Part shown: in pieces, positions 1 through 12,360 of the stretch
Position numbering within the stretch: the stretch's first letter is position 1
Layout of the letters: each line of letters starts with the position of its first letter
Origin: Nymphaea colorata
Lineage: Eukaryota; Streptophyta; Magnoliopsida; Nymphaeales; Nymphaeaceae
Assembly: GCF_008831285.2 (NCBI RefSeq)
Contig: NC_045139.1
Span: 4,686,704 to 4,750,703 of the forward strand
Direction of reading: 5' to 3'
Length of the DNA stretch: 64,000 nt
Notes under the pieces: generated by a model
Database searches by the model: none
Told to the model about the DNA's origin: nothing
The model's input: the letters and a program-made list of their open reading frames with translations, nothing else
Translations under genes and position numbers: made by a program

Positions 1-394
1 GCAATGAATGGTTCACTTTCAAGAGATTTATTCCTTAAGTCTCACTTTGACACAACTAGAAAACATCCTTCTTCAACTTTTATCCCTGATATGCATGTTA
101 GTGGTTTGAATCTGGATCTGATATATGATCACCTCTAAAGTCTAAACATCCATTGTCAGGTTGTAAAAGCAAATGGGATTCGCCCAATACCATTTTTCTT
201 CTAAAAATTGTTCTCATCAAGCAATTTGATGAGAAGGCTTTGCTGTTGTGTAGATAGAATTTTGGAGCGTGGTTGTTTATCTTTTAACTTATGGCAATTT
301 GGTGCAAAGATCTGTTGATGAGTTTAAAGGGTCTTCCATGGGCGATTTAGTAATTTAATAATTTCATTGAAAAAGCGAGAGGAGAGATGGTTAC

Positions 395-706
395 AAGGAT
401 GATGTAGCCGGTGACGTTGCACAGGGAGGAGGCGATGGCGGCGCTGGAGAGGGAGAGGCTGCCGAGATGACCCACCATCATAAGGGAGACGACCTGCAGC
501 AGGAACTGGAACATGTTGACGAGCACCAAGGGCAGAGCTATTGCGCCTTGCCTCCTCATCTCCCTCATCCCCGATCCCCACCACCCATCTCCAACCCAGC
601 TGCTGCCTGAATTTCTGCTTCCCGTTGATCCCCACTCCGCAGGCGCTGCATCCTCCTTCCTCCCCAACAGCCTCTCTCCAGTCGAAGCCTGATCCTCATC
701 CATCAT
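395..706 (-). CDS. MATE/DETOXIFICATION transporter, first exon only (gene A, partial)
   Basis: This is the first coding exon of a multidrug and toxic compound extrusion (MATE) carrier, a proton- or Na+-coupled membrane antiporter. The translated segment has a hydrophilic N-terminus and then the first transmembrane stretch with PLVLVNMFQFLLQ and the family motif MMVGHLGSLSLSSAAIASS, ending in NVTGYIIL. It stops at a GT donor (GTAACC) directly below position 395, in phase 0, at the same place as exon 1 of the three MATE genes downstream. The start is taken at the Met codon at 704-706 (a second Met follows at 701-703); an in-frame Met at 728-730 is also possible. Positions 1-394 contain no exon 2, so the rest of the gene lies beyond the left edge, or this is an orphan exon. 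It points away from gene B. The protein differs clearly from B-D, so it is an older paralogue. The family call is certain; intactness is unknown. Confidence 0.72.
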
Positions 707-730
707 TCTTCGCCAACTGCACCAATTCAA

Positions 731-1816
731 ATCACTCTCGAGGGAGAAGAAGAAGAAGAAGTTTGCGAGCTATGTCCGGTTGTCGACTGTCTCCTTCTAT
801 AGTATAGAGTATGTGAGGATCATGGCCGCTTTGTTAAGAGACTATAAAACACATGTTTAGTGCGATTCTGGCTTCTGCCCTGTCATCTTCTCCTGGCTTT
901 TTCACGGAAACCATGATTTAATACGAGATCAGATTGATATGTATTGCCTTCGTTGTGTATTTTTCAAAAATTAATCGTTTTTTAGTGTTTAATGTGATAC
1001 TGTTGGCACTCCAGCTTCTCTGCTTTTCTGCTAACTTTGAAGCAACATATATCTGGAAGAGTTAACAATGGTCTGTAAAAACAATTACAAACTGCAGGTG
1101 AGGGAGGGAGCCAGATGGCGACATGGTCTTCGCTGCGCCCTTTGTCCACGGCAACCGTTGCCTGCCACGTCTCAGCCGACCGGGTTCCATGTGCTGCCAT
1201 TTCCCTTTTTGCCCGCCGCTTTTTTCTGACTTTGTCTTTTAAGGGCTCTTGTTTGTTTTATTGTTTTATTCTTTAAGGGGCATTTCTGTCTTTTCACCTT
1301 CATTGAAACTCAATTTTTAATTTCAGTTAAAAAAAATTTAAAATAACACAACCAACCGCTTTAACTCCCTTTCTACCCTACATATCAATCAACAACCGCC
1401 GTTCTTCAACCGCTGTTCTTCGTATGGTCGGCGGCCAACCACTCATATGAAACCTAAGTGAGGGCCTCAATATGCAAAAATGGATTTCAAGCTCTTCAAT
1501 GTATTAAACATGACATTTCGTTCCATTTCAACTCCACTTTAATATCACTATACTAAATGGGTCTACACCCCGGGTGGCACTGCACGTGGGCATGTATGGG
1601 CAGTTGCCCCCACACAGCCTCACAAATTCTACTATTAGCAGTTGCGACTACTTTGTTTGTTCATATATTGTGTGCATCCTTCATTATTTGCCTAACATCC
1701 CTTAATCAATCTTTTATGTTTAAGGTTTTTTTTTTTTTTAAATAAGTGTTCCTTGACCAAAAATGTCTTTTTATGGACCCCGTTCTACAAATCTTTCATC
1801 AAAAAGTTGAAATACT
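731..1816. other. Intergenic, presumed promoter side of gene A
   Basis: I see no coding exon or RNA gene here. Short open frames on both strands have no recognisable domain. This stretch must hold the promoter of the minus-strand gene A, but I could not pick out a convincing TATA box. Confidence 0.5.
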
Positions 1817-2090
1817 ACTTCATCCTACCGTCCAAAGAAGAACCGAAGTTCTCACACTATACCTGTCTTTTTATGGTACATGGTCTTTTTTTTTTTGTCT
1901 CTCTCTCGATATATTTGATATGTCTTAATATATCTTGATCAATAAAGCTATTATAGGCCCACTAAATGAAGCAGAACTCGACTTAATTAGAGAGAGAAAG
2001 AGAGAGAGACCCAAAAAATAACCATGTACCATAGGAAGACAGGTGTAGAGTGAGAACTTTAGTTTTTCTTTAGACGGTAAGATGACTCCT
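1817..2090. repeat. Foldback (long inverted repeat) element
   Basis: Two arms of about 90 bp are reverse complements of each other with scattered mismatches. The left arm is roughly 1817-1907 and the right arm roughly 2002-2090, with a spacer of about 95 bp. Matching blocks include ATGGTACATGG on the left against CCATGTACCAT on the right, and AAGTTCTCAC on the left against GTGAGAACTT on the right. Both arms end inward in a CT/GA run. A transcript across it would form a long hairpin. It is most likely a MITE-type transposon remnant; a small-RNA hairpin is possible but unproven. Confidence 0.7.
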
Positions 2091-2263
2091 CCTACTCACC
2101 CAAAAGAACTCATTGAGTTTGACTAAAAGTTTTCATTAAATGTAGGAAGTCTCTCTCTCTCTCTCTCTCTCTCTCTGAAAGAAGCAAGAGTCAATATTAA
2201 AGATGCTTGGAGACCAAGGATTTTGACTTGACAACAGGATAGAGAACCAGGCAGGGGTGGAGC

Positions 2264-2706
2264 TAGGGCTGCTCAAGGAGCGGAGCCATCATGAGCTCAA
2301 CTGGAACTCGCTTGTTAAAACACAGCTCGAGTTCAAATGTATGCTTAAAATGTTGAAGGAGTGAGTTCAAACCGAAATAGTTCGACTATTTTAAATTCGA
2401 CTCCGTTTGATTACACAATGGATATTGAATTATAATGAAAAATTAATGAAATGAGTAACAGCTGAATGGGTTAATCCAGTTAAATGAGTTAATGAAAATA
2501 TAATTGAGTTAAACAACTTAAATGACTTAAAGGAAACAAAACATGCTTAATGTAAACGGGTTAAACAAGTTAAACGAATCGAGTGCAAGCCCGCCGTTGT
2601 ATTGGCGAGTCGAGCTTGACTTGTTATGTCAATCTAGATTCTAACTCAAGTTGAGCTCGAGTTTTTTGAGTTGAGCTGGCCCAACTCGAGCTCGTGTGCA
2701 GACCTA
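2264..2706. mobile_element. hAT-like MITE with 8-bp target-site duplication
   Basis: The left end begins TAGGGCTGCTCA and the right end, read on the other strand, begins TAGGTCTGCACA, giving a terminal inverted repeat of about 14 bp with two mismatches. The flanks GGTGGAGC (2256-2263) and GGTAGAGC (2707-2714) form an 8-bp target-site duplication with one mismatch, the size made by hAT transposases. The inside is rich in GAGCTCGAGTT-type words, as in widespread plant hAT-derived elements. There is no transposase frame, so it is non-autonomous. Confidence 0.72.
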
Positions 2707-2714
2707 GGTAGAGC

Positions 2715-3188
2715 CATCCGAGCCATAACACCTCCGAGTCCATAGATTTCTTTCCCCAAGCAAGCATAGTACTTAGGGTTACAGAAAAGCCCACAGACTT
2801 TAACCATGGTTTCCACGAGATTATGACGGGATTTGCTCTTTGGCCGTCTTTAGAAAGAAAATCCAACATAAGATTTGTATCAAATGAATATGAATTAGAT
2901 CATCATTACTGCCCACACACACATATATATATATGACTTTAATTTTTTAGAGTCACACATCTACCTAATTTGCACCATTTGATTGAACATGATGAATGAT
3001 TAAAAATAAAATAAAAAGAAAATGATGATGAACATTTTCATAATCTAATATTAATTTACACATTTTTCTTTTTAGTTTTTTCTCTATAGTCATTTGTTTT
3101 GTTTTAGATGAATGGCCTTGAATAGATGGTTGAATAACTTTAGATAACTAGAGTTATGATTTGTAGAGACTTTTTTTTTTTCTCTCTC

Positions 3189-3281
<93 letters not shown>

Positions 3282-4397
3282 AGAGAGAGAGAGAGAGAGA
3301 GAACTCTTATATATATATAAATATATATATAAGACCAAAATATCTTTTAAATGATAAGAGGAAAAGAGATGAAGAAATAAAAAAAAAACATGTCCAGTTA
3401 AAAGGGCATTTTAAACTTTTAAAAGAATAATTTGACTTTTATATTTGGAACTAAATCTCTATCGTCTATTGTTTTTGAAACCGACGGCTTAGATGATTCT
3501 CATCAACTTCGTAATATATAGATCCTAATATATAGATCCTTGGATGTCACAATAGACAGAAAATCCTCCGACCTCTCACAATTAAACTTTTTCAGATTTG
3601 TGGTTGAGAAAAAAAAGAAAGACAAAAAAAAGGTAAAGTGACCACATATTTTTGTCGTCTAGTTCACAAATTTTTCTTATTCTTTTTCTCTCAAACATCA
3701 AAGGCTGACACAAATTTTTGACCATCCACATATTTTAATCCATAGCTATCTTTTTCTCCGTGTGCAGGAGCAAATAAATAATGGCTTGGCTTTAAATGGT
3801 GTCTAGATATTGCAGATCAGATTCCTTGTAATCAGATCTGGATCCAGAGTCGAACACGAATGCTATTGTTCTTAAAACAGAACTACAATCGATCGAGTTG
3901 GATCTTTATTGGATTTTAGTTACGAAACCTCATGGCAAATCTAAATTCTTTCTATACGGGATCTGACTAATTACATCCAATCCATTTATATTCATACTCT
4001 TTCCGCCGGAGTTTTGTTTTATAATATGAAAATTTTTTATTTGATCGACTGCGTTTTTACTGTAATTTGAATACAAACAATCCTTCCACCATTGTTCTGT
4101 CAGGAGTTAAATCAAGACCATAACAGAGATCCCCAAATGGAAATTGTTCAAATGCGAAGTACCGATAAAGAAGGCACCAACTTTCCGGTTTCAGAATAAA
4201 CTAATAAGACTGAGGAAGAAGAGACAGAAAACATTCCTTAATAAATGCCGAAGGTGGCGCCTGAGCGCAGAATGAGAACCGGATTGTTCCATCCTTCTAA
4301 TTTATTCCGGTGTTAGACAGCCACTTGCCTGTTCATATCATTTGAAGTCGTCTGCATCCCTTCACCTTCTTTAGTCTGCTTGCTTTTGGAAGCAAAA
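2715..4397. other. Intergenic region and promoter side of MATE gene B
   Basis: No gene is visible. It is AT-rich and contains the microsatellite at 3193-3302. The last few hundred bases before 4398 must carry the promoter and 5' leader of gene B, but no clear TATA box was identified. Confidence 0.5.
3193..3302. repeat. (TA)n-(GA)n compound microsatellite
   Basis: About 43 uninterrupted TA units run from about 3193 to 3278, followed by about 11 GA units to 3302. Such arrays are length-polymorphic and error-prone in assemblies. Confidence 0.97.
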
Positions 4398-7300
4398 ATG
4401 GGAAACGAGAACCAAAGAGAGTTGAATAAACCTCTTCTGTCATATTCTTGTAGCCCCGAAGATGGGTTGCGAGAAAGAACGATTGATGCAAGAAGAGAGA
4501 TCTTGTTGGAGGTAAAGAGGCAGCTATGGCTGGCCGGGCCGCTTATTTCGACGAGCGTCCTTCAGTTCTGTCTGCAACTCGTATCTGTCATGTTTGTTGG
4601 TCACCTGGGTGAGCTTTCACTTTCCTCTGCTTCCATGGCCACTTCATTTGCTGGTGTCACTGGTTTCAGTTTGTTGGTATGCTCCTGTTTCACGGCTTCT
4701 TTCGATAACAATCTGTAGATCTCTTTATTTTTCTTCTGTTCAGTGCTTGTTGGTTGTGCAATGAGAATCCATGTTAACGATTTACACAAACATTTCTGGA
4801 TGCTCTGCCTGCCTTCAGTTACGTTGATCATGATATGATAACCTTTTGTGCGTTCATGATCGACACTGTGGAGAACATCAATTCCGTATTTGCTAGAAGT
4901 TTATCCGATTCCGATAATTTTTTGAAAATTTTGTATACTTCAGCGCAAGATGTTAATGATGATAAGGTTTTGTTGATCACTTGGGCGTGAAAATTTTCCA
5001 TTTGAGTGCAAGTCATCTTTAGCTAAGAGCTGATTGATCTTTTGGTTTTGCTTCAGTAAGAAAAGATGGGTTATTTTGTTGACTGGTTCTTTATCAAGAC
5101 TAATGCTTTTCCTTTTGGTATTTCATTTTGTGGAATAGTTAGGAATGGGGAGTGCTCTGGATACATTATGTGGGCAGGCCTATGGAGCAAAACAGTACCA
5201 CATGTTAGGTGTGCATATGCAAAGAGCCATGCTTGTTCTACTGCTTGTTAGCATCCCCATTGCTTTTGTATGGGCTTCCACAGAACCAATTCTCTTGGCT
5301 TTTGGTCAAGACCCAGAGATTTCAGCAGCAGCAGGTGTATATGCTCGATGGATGATCCCAAGTATCTTTGGTTATGGCCTCCTGCAATCCCATGTTCGGT
5401 TCCTCCAGATGCAGAACATTGTCTTTCCTATGGTGATTAGCTCTGGCATTGCTGCCTTGTTGCACGTTCTGCTTTGCTGGTTGCTGGTTTTCAAATCTGG
5501 GCTTGGTCAAAGAGGTGCTGCGTTGGCAAACTCAATATCTTCTTGGATTAACACACTACTTTTGGCACTTTTTGTCAAATTCTCAGTGGCATGTAAGAAA
5601 ACGTGGACTGGTTTCTCCAAAGAAGCTTTGCAAGATATTCCTAATTTCATTCGACTGGCCATTCCTTCGGCTTTGATGGTTTGGTAAGTTGATCTATATT
5701 TCTCTGCTTATATTTCTCCATACTGTTGTTGGAATCTGTTTTGTTCAGTCTGATGATTCAGAACATTTAGATAAATTCTGTAAGGCATAACTTTACACAT
5801 ATGAGGATTTTGACATTTTACATGAATGGAAAACAGCTTGGAGTTCTGGTCATTCGAAATGATAGTTCTTTTGTCTGGTTTGCTGCCTAATCCAAAGTTG
5901 GAGACTTCAGTGCTATCAATCTGGTAACTCACTCTGAACTCTTGCCTCTGCTTTTCCCTTTTAATCAACACACCCATATTCAGTGTTGTTCTGACCCCTT
6001 GTAGAACTAATATACTTAGCCTTAGCCATGATTGTCTGCAAATAAATCTAAGGCTGCTTTTGTCAGAACAGGGGAAAGGTGGAGCCCGAATTTGAGAAAA
6101 TTGTCAAATGCAGTAAACATGCTTTAGTCATATGTCAGGAATTATTTTGACAAACTTAAGGTAGTGCCAGAAAATAATTTTTTTATTCTTTACTCTCAGA
6201 CTTGGTATCTTATATTATCTTTATGCATGTCATAGTCTCTTAAATTCTGCATATGCTGAAATAATTGTCAGACCAACTGTTGCACTTTCGAGTTCTTCCA
6301 TCGAATAGCTGTTTTTTTCAAACAGGATTTTTACATTTATGCCTTCTACTTCTACTGCCATATAGAACTTATGTTCCTTATTTCTGTTATGCAGCCTTAA
6401 TACGGCCTCATTGCTTTGGATGGTCCCTTTTGGCCTTGGAGGGGCTATAAGGTTAGATTGTCTAATATTTAAACAAAAAGTAATCTGCTAGAAGCTGGAT
6501 TTGTGAAAGTGCTGACTTCTGTTTCTTCATTCTTTTAGCACCAGAGTTTCCAATGAATTGGGTGCAGGGAAGCCTCAAGCTGCACGTTTGGCAGTACGTG
6601 TTGTAGTGTTCATGGCTGTTGCAGAGAGTCTGATCATAGGCGTAACAATGATATTAGTACGTAACATATGGGGATACTTGTATAGTAGTGAAGGCAGAGT
6701 GGTCAAATATGTCTCTGTCATGATCCCCTTACTTGCTGCATCCAACATAGCAGATGGAACCCAATGTGTACTTTCAGGTCTGACTCAATTCTGAACTTTT
6801 AAGACATTTTCATTGTGAATGAAGGAATTTTCAATTCATTTCTAGTTAAGTGTCTTCTGATAGCTTGGTAGATAATTGCATAACTGGCTTTATATATCAA
6901 AATATAATTCATCTAGATTTCATGATAATTTTCTTGCTTTAGGATGTCAACTAAGTTTTTAAACCAATACCTTATGAATCTTCCGTCTCTAGGTGCTGTC
7001 AGAGGGTGCGGATGGCAGAAGATTGGTGCATTCGTAAACCTGGGGGCATATTATGTTGTTGGTCTTCCTTGTGCTGTTTGTTTTGCCTTTCTCTTGCATG
7101 TTGGTGGAAAGGTGCTGTCTGTTGCTTAAGTCTTAACCTAAGTCACCACCATGCGTATATACTTACAAACACTAGTGTTTCTCTCATCAGGGACTTTGGT
7201 TGGGAATCATGTGTGGGCTGCTTGTGCAAGCTTTGCTGCTTCTTACCATCACAGTATGCACCAACTGGGATGAAGAGGTACTTGCTCTCTTTCTCTCTCT

Positions 7301-7814
7301 CTCTTTTTCTCTCTTTCAGTCAGCATATACATACACACACACACATACACACACACACACACACAAATAGTAACTAAGTCCTGATTTCTAGAAATGTATG
7401 ACATGGATATATACTTTTCTTATATATAACGTCTTCTTCGTGCAAACCACGTTCTCGATTAATGCCACAAAGTTTTTGTATGCTTTCCTTCTATGTTCCA
7501 TTTTTTCCCTATTTCCATGTTTCTCATATTATCCTTTATTAAGAATTTTTCAAATTAATTGTCGAATCTCTTGGATACACTGGAAGCATGAGCTGTCTGC
7601 CTGCATATTGTGCATCTCAGTTTTGACTTAAGTGCTATGGTTCATTGTAGGAAAAAATTACATGCCTCTCACAACTATATTTCAAAGATGCACTTATTCT
7701 TTTGACAGGAGTCTTTTATCTTGTTATTTAATTATGATTTTTTTTATTTTGCAGGCAAGAAAAGCAAGGGATAGAGTTTATAACTCCATTTTGCCTACAG
7801 ATTTGAGTTCGTAG
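4398..7814 (+). CDS. MATE/DETOXIFICATION transporter, DTX16-like (gene B)
   Basis: Complete 490-residue MATE efflux carrier, expected to export organic compounds across the plasma or vacuolar membrane in exchange for cations. Exons by conserved splicing: 4398-4676, 5139-5683, 5837-5923, 6395-6451, 6539-6777, 6993-7111, 7191-7277 and 7755-7814, all GT-AG with phases that join into one open frame (1473 nt). The ATG at 4398 has an AAAATGG context. A TTG-led frame opens slightly earlier, but no earlier ATG is available. Landmarks are [16 protein letters not shown] in the first repeat, CGQAYGAK near residues 104-111, [16 protein letters not shown] across exons 3-4, [16 protein letters not shown] from residue 323, and [10 protein letters not shown] near 406. 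It has the usual hydrophobic profile for about 12 membrane helices in two MatE repeats. By sequence it belongs with Arabidopsis DTX10-17; the substrate cannot be inferred. A poly(A) signal lies at 8024. Confidence 0.93.
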
Positions 7815-8023
7815 TCACTATCGGCTATTCGGTTATTTAAAATTCAGAGAGGATAAAGGCAGCAACGGAAGAGCTTACAGCTCCTTTTTGCCTGCAGAGC
7901 TCATGGCCATCCATCTGGAAAGTGGAGATGTTGATGTCTGTGGACAGCCTATCACACGTACTTAGCTAAAAGTGAATGTATAACAGCTGCCATCTCCGCA
8001 CATGGTTTTAAGCTCTTTTTGTT

Positions 8024-8029
8024 AATAAA
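8024..8029 (+). terminator. Candidate poly(A) signal AATAAA of gene B
   Basis: A canonical AATAAA lies 210 nt after the stop codon of gene B, in T- and A-rich sequence. The distance fits a plant 3' untranslated region. Plant poly(A) signals are loose, so other sites may be used. Confidence 0.45.
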
Positions 8030-8200
8030 GCTTGTACTAAGGAGAATAGCATAGATTTATGTGAACTTGACCTTTCTACCGTTATATGATTTAATGCATG
8101 TGTACAGCAATGAAGGTTGTGGACGTTGACGCACCTGCAGCTTTGCTCCATTATTATATGAGAAGCACTTTCCTGAACTTACAACTGTTATGCAAAGGGA

Positions 8201-8570
8201 ATTATGAAATAGACGTTTACCTGACACAGTAGGAATGAACCAAATTTGCTTTCATATGATTATACTAGCCTTAAAGGTTGTGAGCTTCTATAACGTACTT
8301 ATCTACTAAACTTTCTGCATAGAAAACTTGTGAATGGTTGGATCATTTGTCAAGCATAAACATGGTTCTTGGTGCAAAATATAAATTATTAATCAGCAGG
8401 TCATTATGAAGTGCACGTTTACCTAACACAGTATGAAGGAACCAAATTTGCTGTCATATGATTATAGTAGCCTTAAAGGTTGTGAACTTCTATGACGTAC
8501 ACCTCTACAAAACTTTCTGCATAGGAAACTTGTGATTGGATCATTTGTCAAGCATAGACATGATTTGGTT
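8201..8570. repeat. Diverged tandem duplication, about 202-bp period
   Basis: Copy 1 (about 8201-8371) and copy 2 (about 8403-8570) share long blocks such as ACCAAATTTGCT, CATATGATTATA, GCCTTAAAGGTTGTGA and GGATCATTTGTCAAGCAT, with scattered substitutions and small indels. It lies just past gene B and has no coding potential. Confidence 0.85.
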
Positions 8571-11500
8571 CCTTCATATGTCTTATTTTTTGTCTTTTAC
8601 TATGGTAAACTTTGTAACTGTAAACTATATGTAATAATCTTGCCGCTGTTTTGGAATATCATGAGTTGCATCCACCTGCTTATTATAGAAATTTGTGTGT
8701 ATGATAAGTTCTACCACTGTTGTTCTTTCTTTATTTTACGGCCAGAAACTTCCAGACACCTAAGACCAACTAAAAGCCTGGTCCTGCTAAATAAACTATG
8801 GGTAGGAACATGACTGCAGTGCCCTGCTTTATGTACCTCAGCAGTGAGAAATCTATGGATGCGCCATGCTAGTGAGGTCAAAAGAAAATTGGCAATCCTG
8901 AGACGGAGTTGCTAGTTCACTCTGATTCTGTCCCCTCACTAACCATGTCGGCAACTTAGACCAGGAGCTACTACTATTTGACATGTTAAACAAGAGTTCT
9001 TAAGTTTTCATCTCCCCCCCCTGAAATTTAGAAAAAATGAATTGGGTATATGGATTTTTTCAAAAACTTTTGGTCTTACCTGGAATTTTGATAAATGCCT
9101 CTTGTCTGACCTGAAACATGTTCTGAAACTTGAAACAGTAAAAGTCCTAATTATTTATACTTCATTTCCACTTGGACAATGATGATGTTTTTCCATGTAC
9201 ATATTTTTATATGAATAACAACACAATAACTTGAAAGTGCCCCCACCCCTGCTGCAAATTGGATCCTACCAAATAAATAATTCATAATTTACAAGATCCA
9301 AGCAATCTTCCTTTTATGTCATAACCTAAAGTGCAGTGCATGCCAATGTTTGGTGCCTAGAACGAACTTTCACAAATGAAAAAGAAGAAAATTTTCATTC
9401 AGGGACCTTCTTGCTCTCATGTTTTCGATTTTCTTGATGGACTTCATTTTTTCTGAGAGCTGCCAATATAAGAACATGCTATTGTTATTGCTCCATAACT
9501 CTAGTTAAGTTGACATGTTTAACTGGGAGAAGTGTTGTTGGGGCTTGAGTTGAGCTTGTTAATATGCACTTTCTTATTGCTATGGTTCAATAGATGCTAC
9601 AACTTGCCAGACAACTAAGTCACTCTATAGCCTGCAGATGAATCATTAGGACACAAAGTAGTTAGAGATTCAAACATAATATAGTCATCAAAATTTCTTT
9701 CTCAAGGGGCTTGATGCACCAGATGGGATGGGGGCTGACAGGTGGTAAGTTGCTATTTCGAGTTCCTATGGTGTCAATTTTTTATATTACAAAAGGAAGT
9801 ACCAATATGCAAATTGAAGAATAGTAAGGGTGCCACCCGACACATTGAAAGCAACTTTGAACCCTGGGAGGATGAAGGGAAGTGGTAGACTTCTGCCTTC
9901 ATTAGGCAGTGAGATTTCCTTTTGCTCTCTCCTTGGTATTTTTCAAGATTATTTTATATCAGGATGTTGTTTTTGAGTTATTCTTATACTTCAGATACTA
10001 TAATTGTAATGACCTGGAGCACTCTCCCACCGGAATTGAGCCCCTGGTATGATGGATTCTAACCTACCCTCAAGTAGTTTTGGTTTTAACTTGAAAAAAG
10101 ATCAGATAGCTAATCACTTAACTACCCTTTTATAAGTCGTTGAAGATTTCCACAGTCTTCAATATATAACTAAACTTTTCAAAATGAGGTGTTACAATAA
10201 TTTTATTATCAAATGGGGTAGACATATGCTATATTAACAAATATGTTTTCAAATACCATTTTTTGTTTTATGAAATATATTATATAATTGTGCTGTCCAT
10301 TTCATTGTAAGTTTCAGGAACAGTATTTAATATTTATATCATATTTTCTGGAACATAGTTAATTATGTGTCTTAGAAACATTTGTTCTAAGATCACAATG
10401 TGGCTTTTGCGAAATGGCCTAACCCTAACAGCATAATTGGCAGCGCACAATTAGAATGTCATCTCAAAAAAACATGCTGACCGTCAGTCACCAAAATTGA
10501 GCGCGTCAAATTTTAATCCAATTTTCATTTATTTCTTATGCAACCATGAAGTAATGACAGAAAATGGGTGCTACGACCATATTGCCACACTGAAAGGACG
10601 TCCTAGACTTGGTGTGTAGGAAACTTATCCTCTTATCTCAAACATTGACATTCAAAAAACCTAAAAGCTAAGACATGGAAAAGGGTAATAAGGAACTCTG
10701 GTGTGTTTATATGACAGTGAAAGTCTCTTTTGGATGATGGGGTTTTCCATTGTTAAGAAGAAGACCAAAGTCTTCGCCCAACCCCTTATTCCTCAGGATG
10801 TAGGGCCTGCTTTCAGTGTCTCGGGTGCCGCCACTACATGCTTCAGTTTGCAAGTCAGTGACCCTTTTTTGTAACATAGAGGGTTTAATATCATGAAGAT
10901 TTGAAATGGGAACTGGCCACTTACAGGCCCCATCCAGTGGGTTGCGCCAACACCCTTGAAGATAAGAGTAAAAGGCTCCGGCAACTATCAGATATCATAC
11001 CATCTTGAAAACGTTTCTACAATAAAGATGTTATCGATTGTGTTAATCTTTCAAAAAGGTAACAACCTCAGTTACAAAGTTAATATGTGTCAATTGTTTA
11101 TAATTCAAGGTGCATTTGAAAGAAATCACTAAAATATAAGGGACATACGAGCATTATCTGAGTTTTTAAAAATCATATAAGCCCATATGAATCGAGCAGG
11201 TGTAACCATTCACATGCAATGCGTCAAAAGTGGGGTCTATTCTCTTGGGAATCAAACTAAAAATTGGTGAGAAAGAAAGAGTTCAGTTTGGACAGGGAAG
11301 TATTGACAAAAAATGTGAGGTATGAAAGGCCAAACCGAAAAGCAATGGCTAAGAATGTGTTGCTGCAATTTCCACTAAGAAAAAGCTTTCTGTCTCTTGG
11401 GGAGCTCATGAGAAGGTCTGGAAAGCTCTCCCGTGCATGGAAACAAGGTTGTGCGAAACGACAGGCAGCTTTTGAGCTGGAGATGGCGCAAGAATCCAAG

Positions 11501-11929
11501 AGAAGCCATGTCATGGACTGCTGTGGGCTGTCAATGGTTACAATAGAATAATTTTGCTGAAGGTAGCTCCCCCAGTTATAGACCATATATATTGCAAATT
11601 AATCTTTCCTTGCACCTCCCTTTCTGTGACATGGTTCATATCTTACAATAAGCCTTTTCATATATTTCTTAAGATTAACATGAACCAAGAACTATTGATA
11701 ATAGATAGTCTAAGAGCGTACTCTTAAAAAAACGCATTTAAAACGTTAAAAACTGATGAGCAGAATAAAACGTGAAAAAACATCTAAAAATGAAAAAAAA
11801 ACACGTTTTATTTGTAATTTTTTTCCTTTTTTTCACGTTTTTTAGTGTTTTTTTGTAATTTTTAGTTACCAGATCATTATTTTCATATGTTCTGCATTTT
11901 ATTTTAAGATTTTGGCGACCATTCTTTTT
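8571..11929. other. Intergenic, no supported gene
   Basis: I see no exon set with homology to a known family. Two modest open frames (10793-10984 minus and 11264-11551 plus) have no convincing domain and no splice context. Confidence 0.5.
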
Positions 11930-12360
11930 TTCGTCAAGAGATTCATTCTTTTAAAGTTTGCCGAAATTTTTCCATTATTTTCCTATAAAAAAAAAAAACA
12001 ACTTTGCTGTTTTATAACCATCCAAAAGTTGACAGTTTAAAACCCGAAAATGACATTTGTGGCTATGGTACGAACCTTTATCACTTTGCAGAACATTTTA
12101 TTTTACTTTGAAATTTGAAACTAATTTTCTATGAATCATTTTTTGCAAAACTAACCTTATAAATGTGTTTTTCATGCAGAAAATTGTAAGAGTCAACTTT
12201 ATACGGCAGATCCAATACAAACCGAAGGAAGACCATGAGTTTTTCAAAACATATCTTTTATGTCGATTCATGGATCTTTCAACATGGGGTCTCAAATGAT
12301 ATAATTCATTACTGTTTCTAAACACAACCCCAAGATATGAACTTCAACAAGGAAATCATT
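11930..12360 (-). mobile_element. Dispersed repeat, inverted copy of the insert at 26743-27308
   Basis: The reverse complement of this segment matches 26743-27308 in two blocks. One (12190-12360) matches about 26743-26825, including GAATGATTTCCTTGTTGAAG. The other (11930-12180) matches about 27090-27300, including ATGATTCATAGAAA, TTAGTTTCAAATTTCAAAG and GGCAAACTTTAAAAGAAT. The two copies face in opposite directions 15 kb apart. The other copy sits in the promoter of MATE gene D and is absent from gene C, which indicates a transposable element. No transposase is encoded and the class is unknown. Confidence 0.7.

Noticed and set aside
10793..10984. Short minus-strand frame with EPFTLIFKG, faintly like a RIN4/NOI motif
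   Set aside because: The rest of the NOI signature is missing and no flanking exon was found.
11264..11551. 95-codon open frame on the plus strand with basic N-terminus
   Set aside because: No recognisable family, no splice partners, and a comparable frame exists on the opposite strand.
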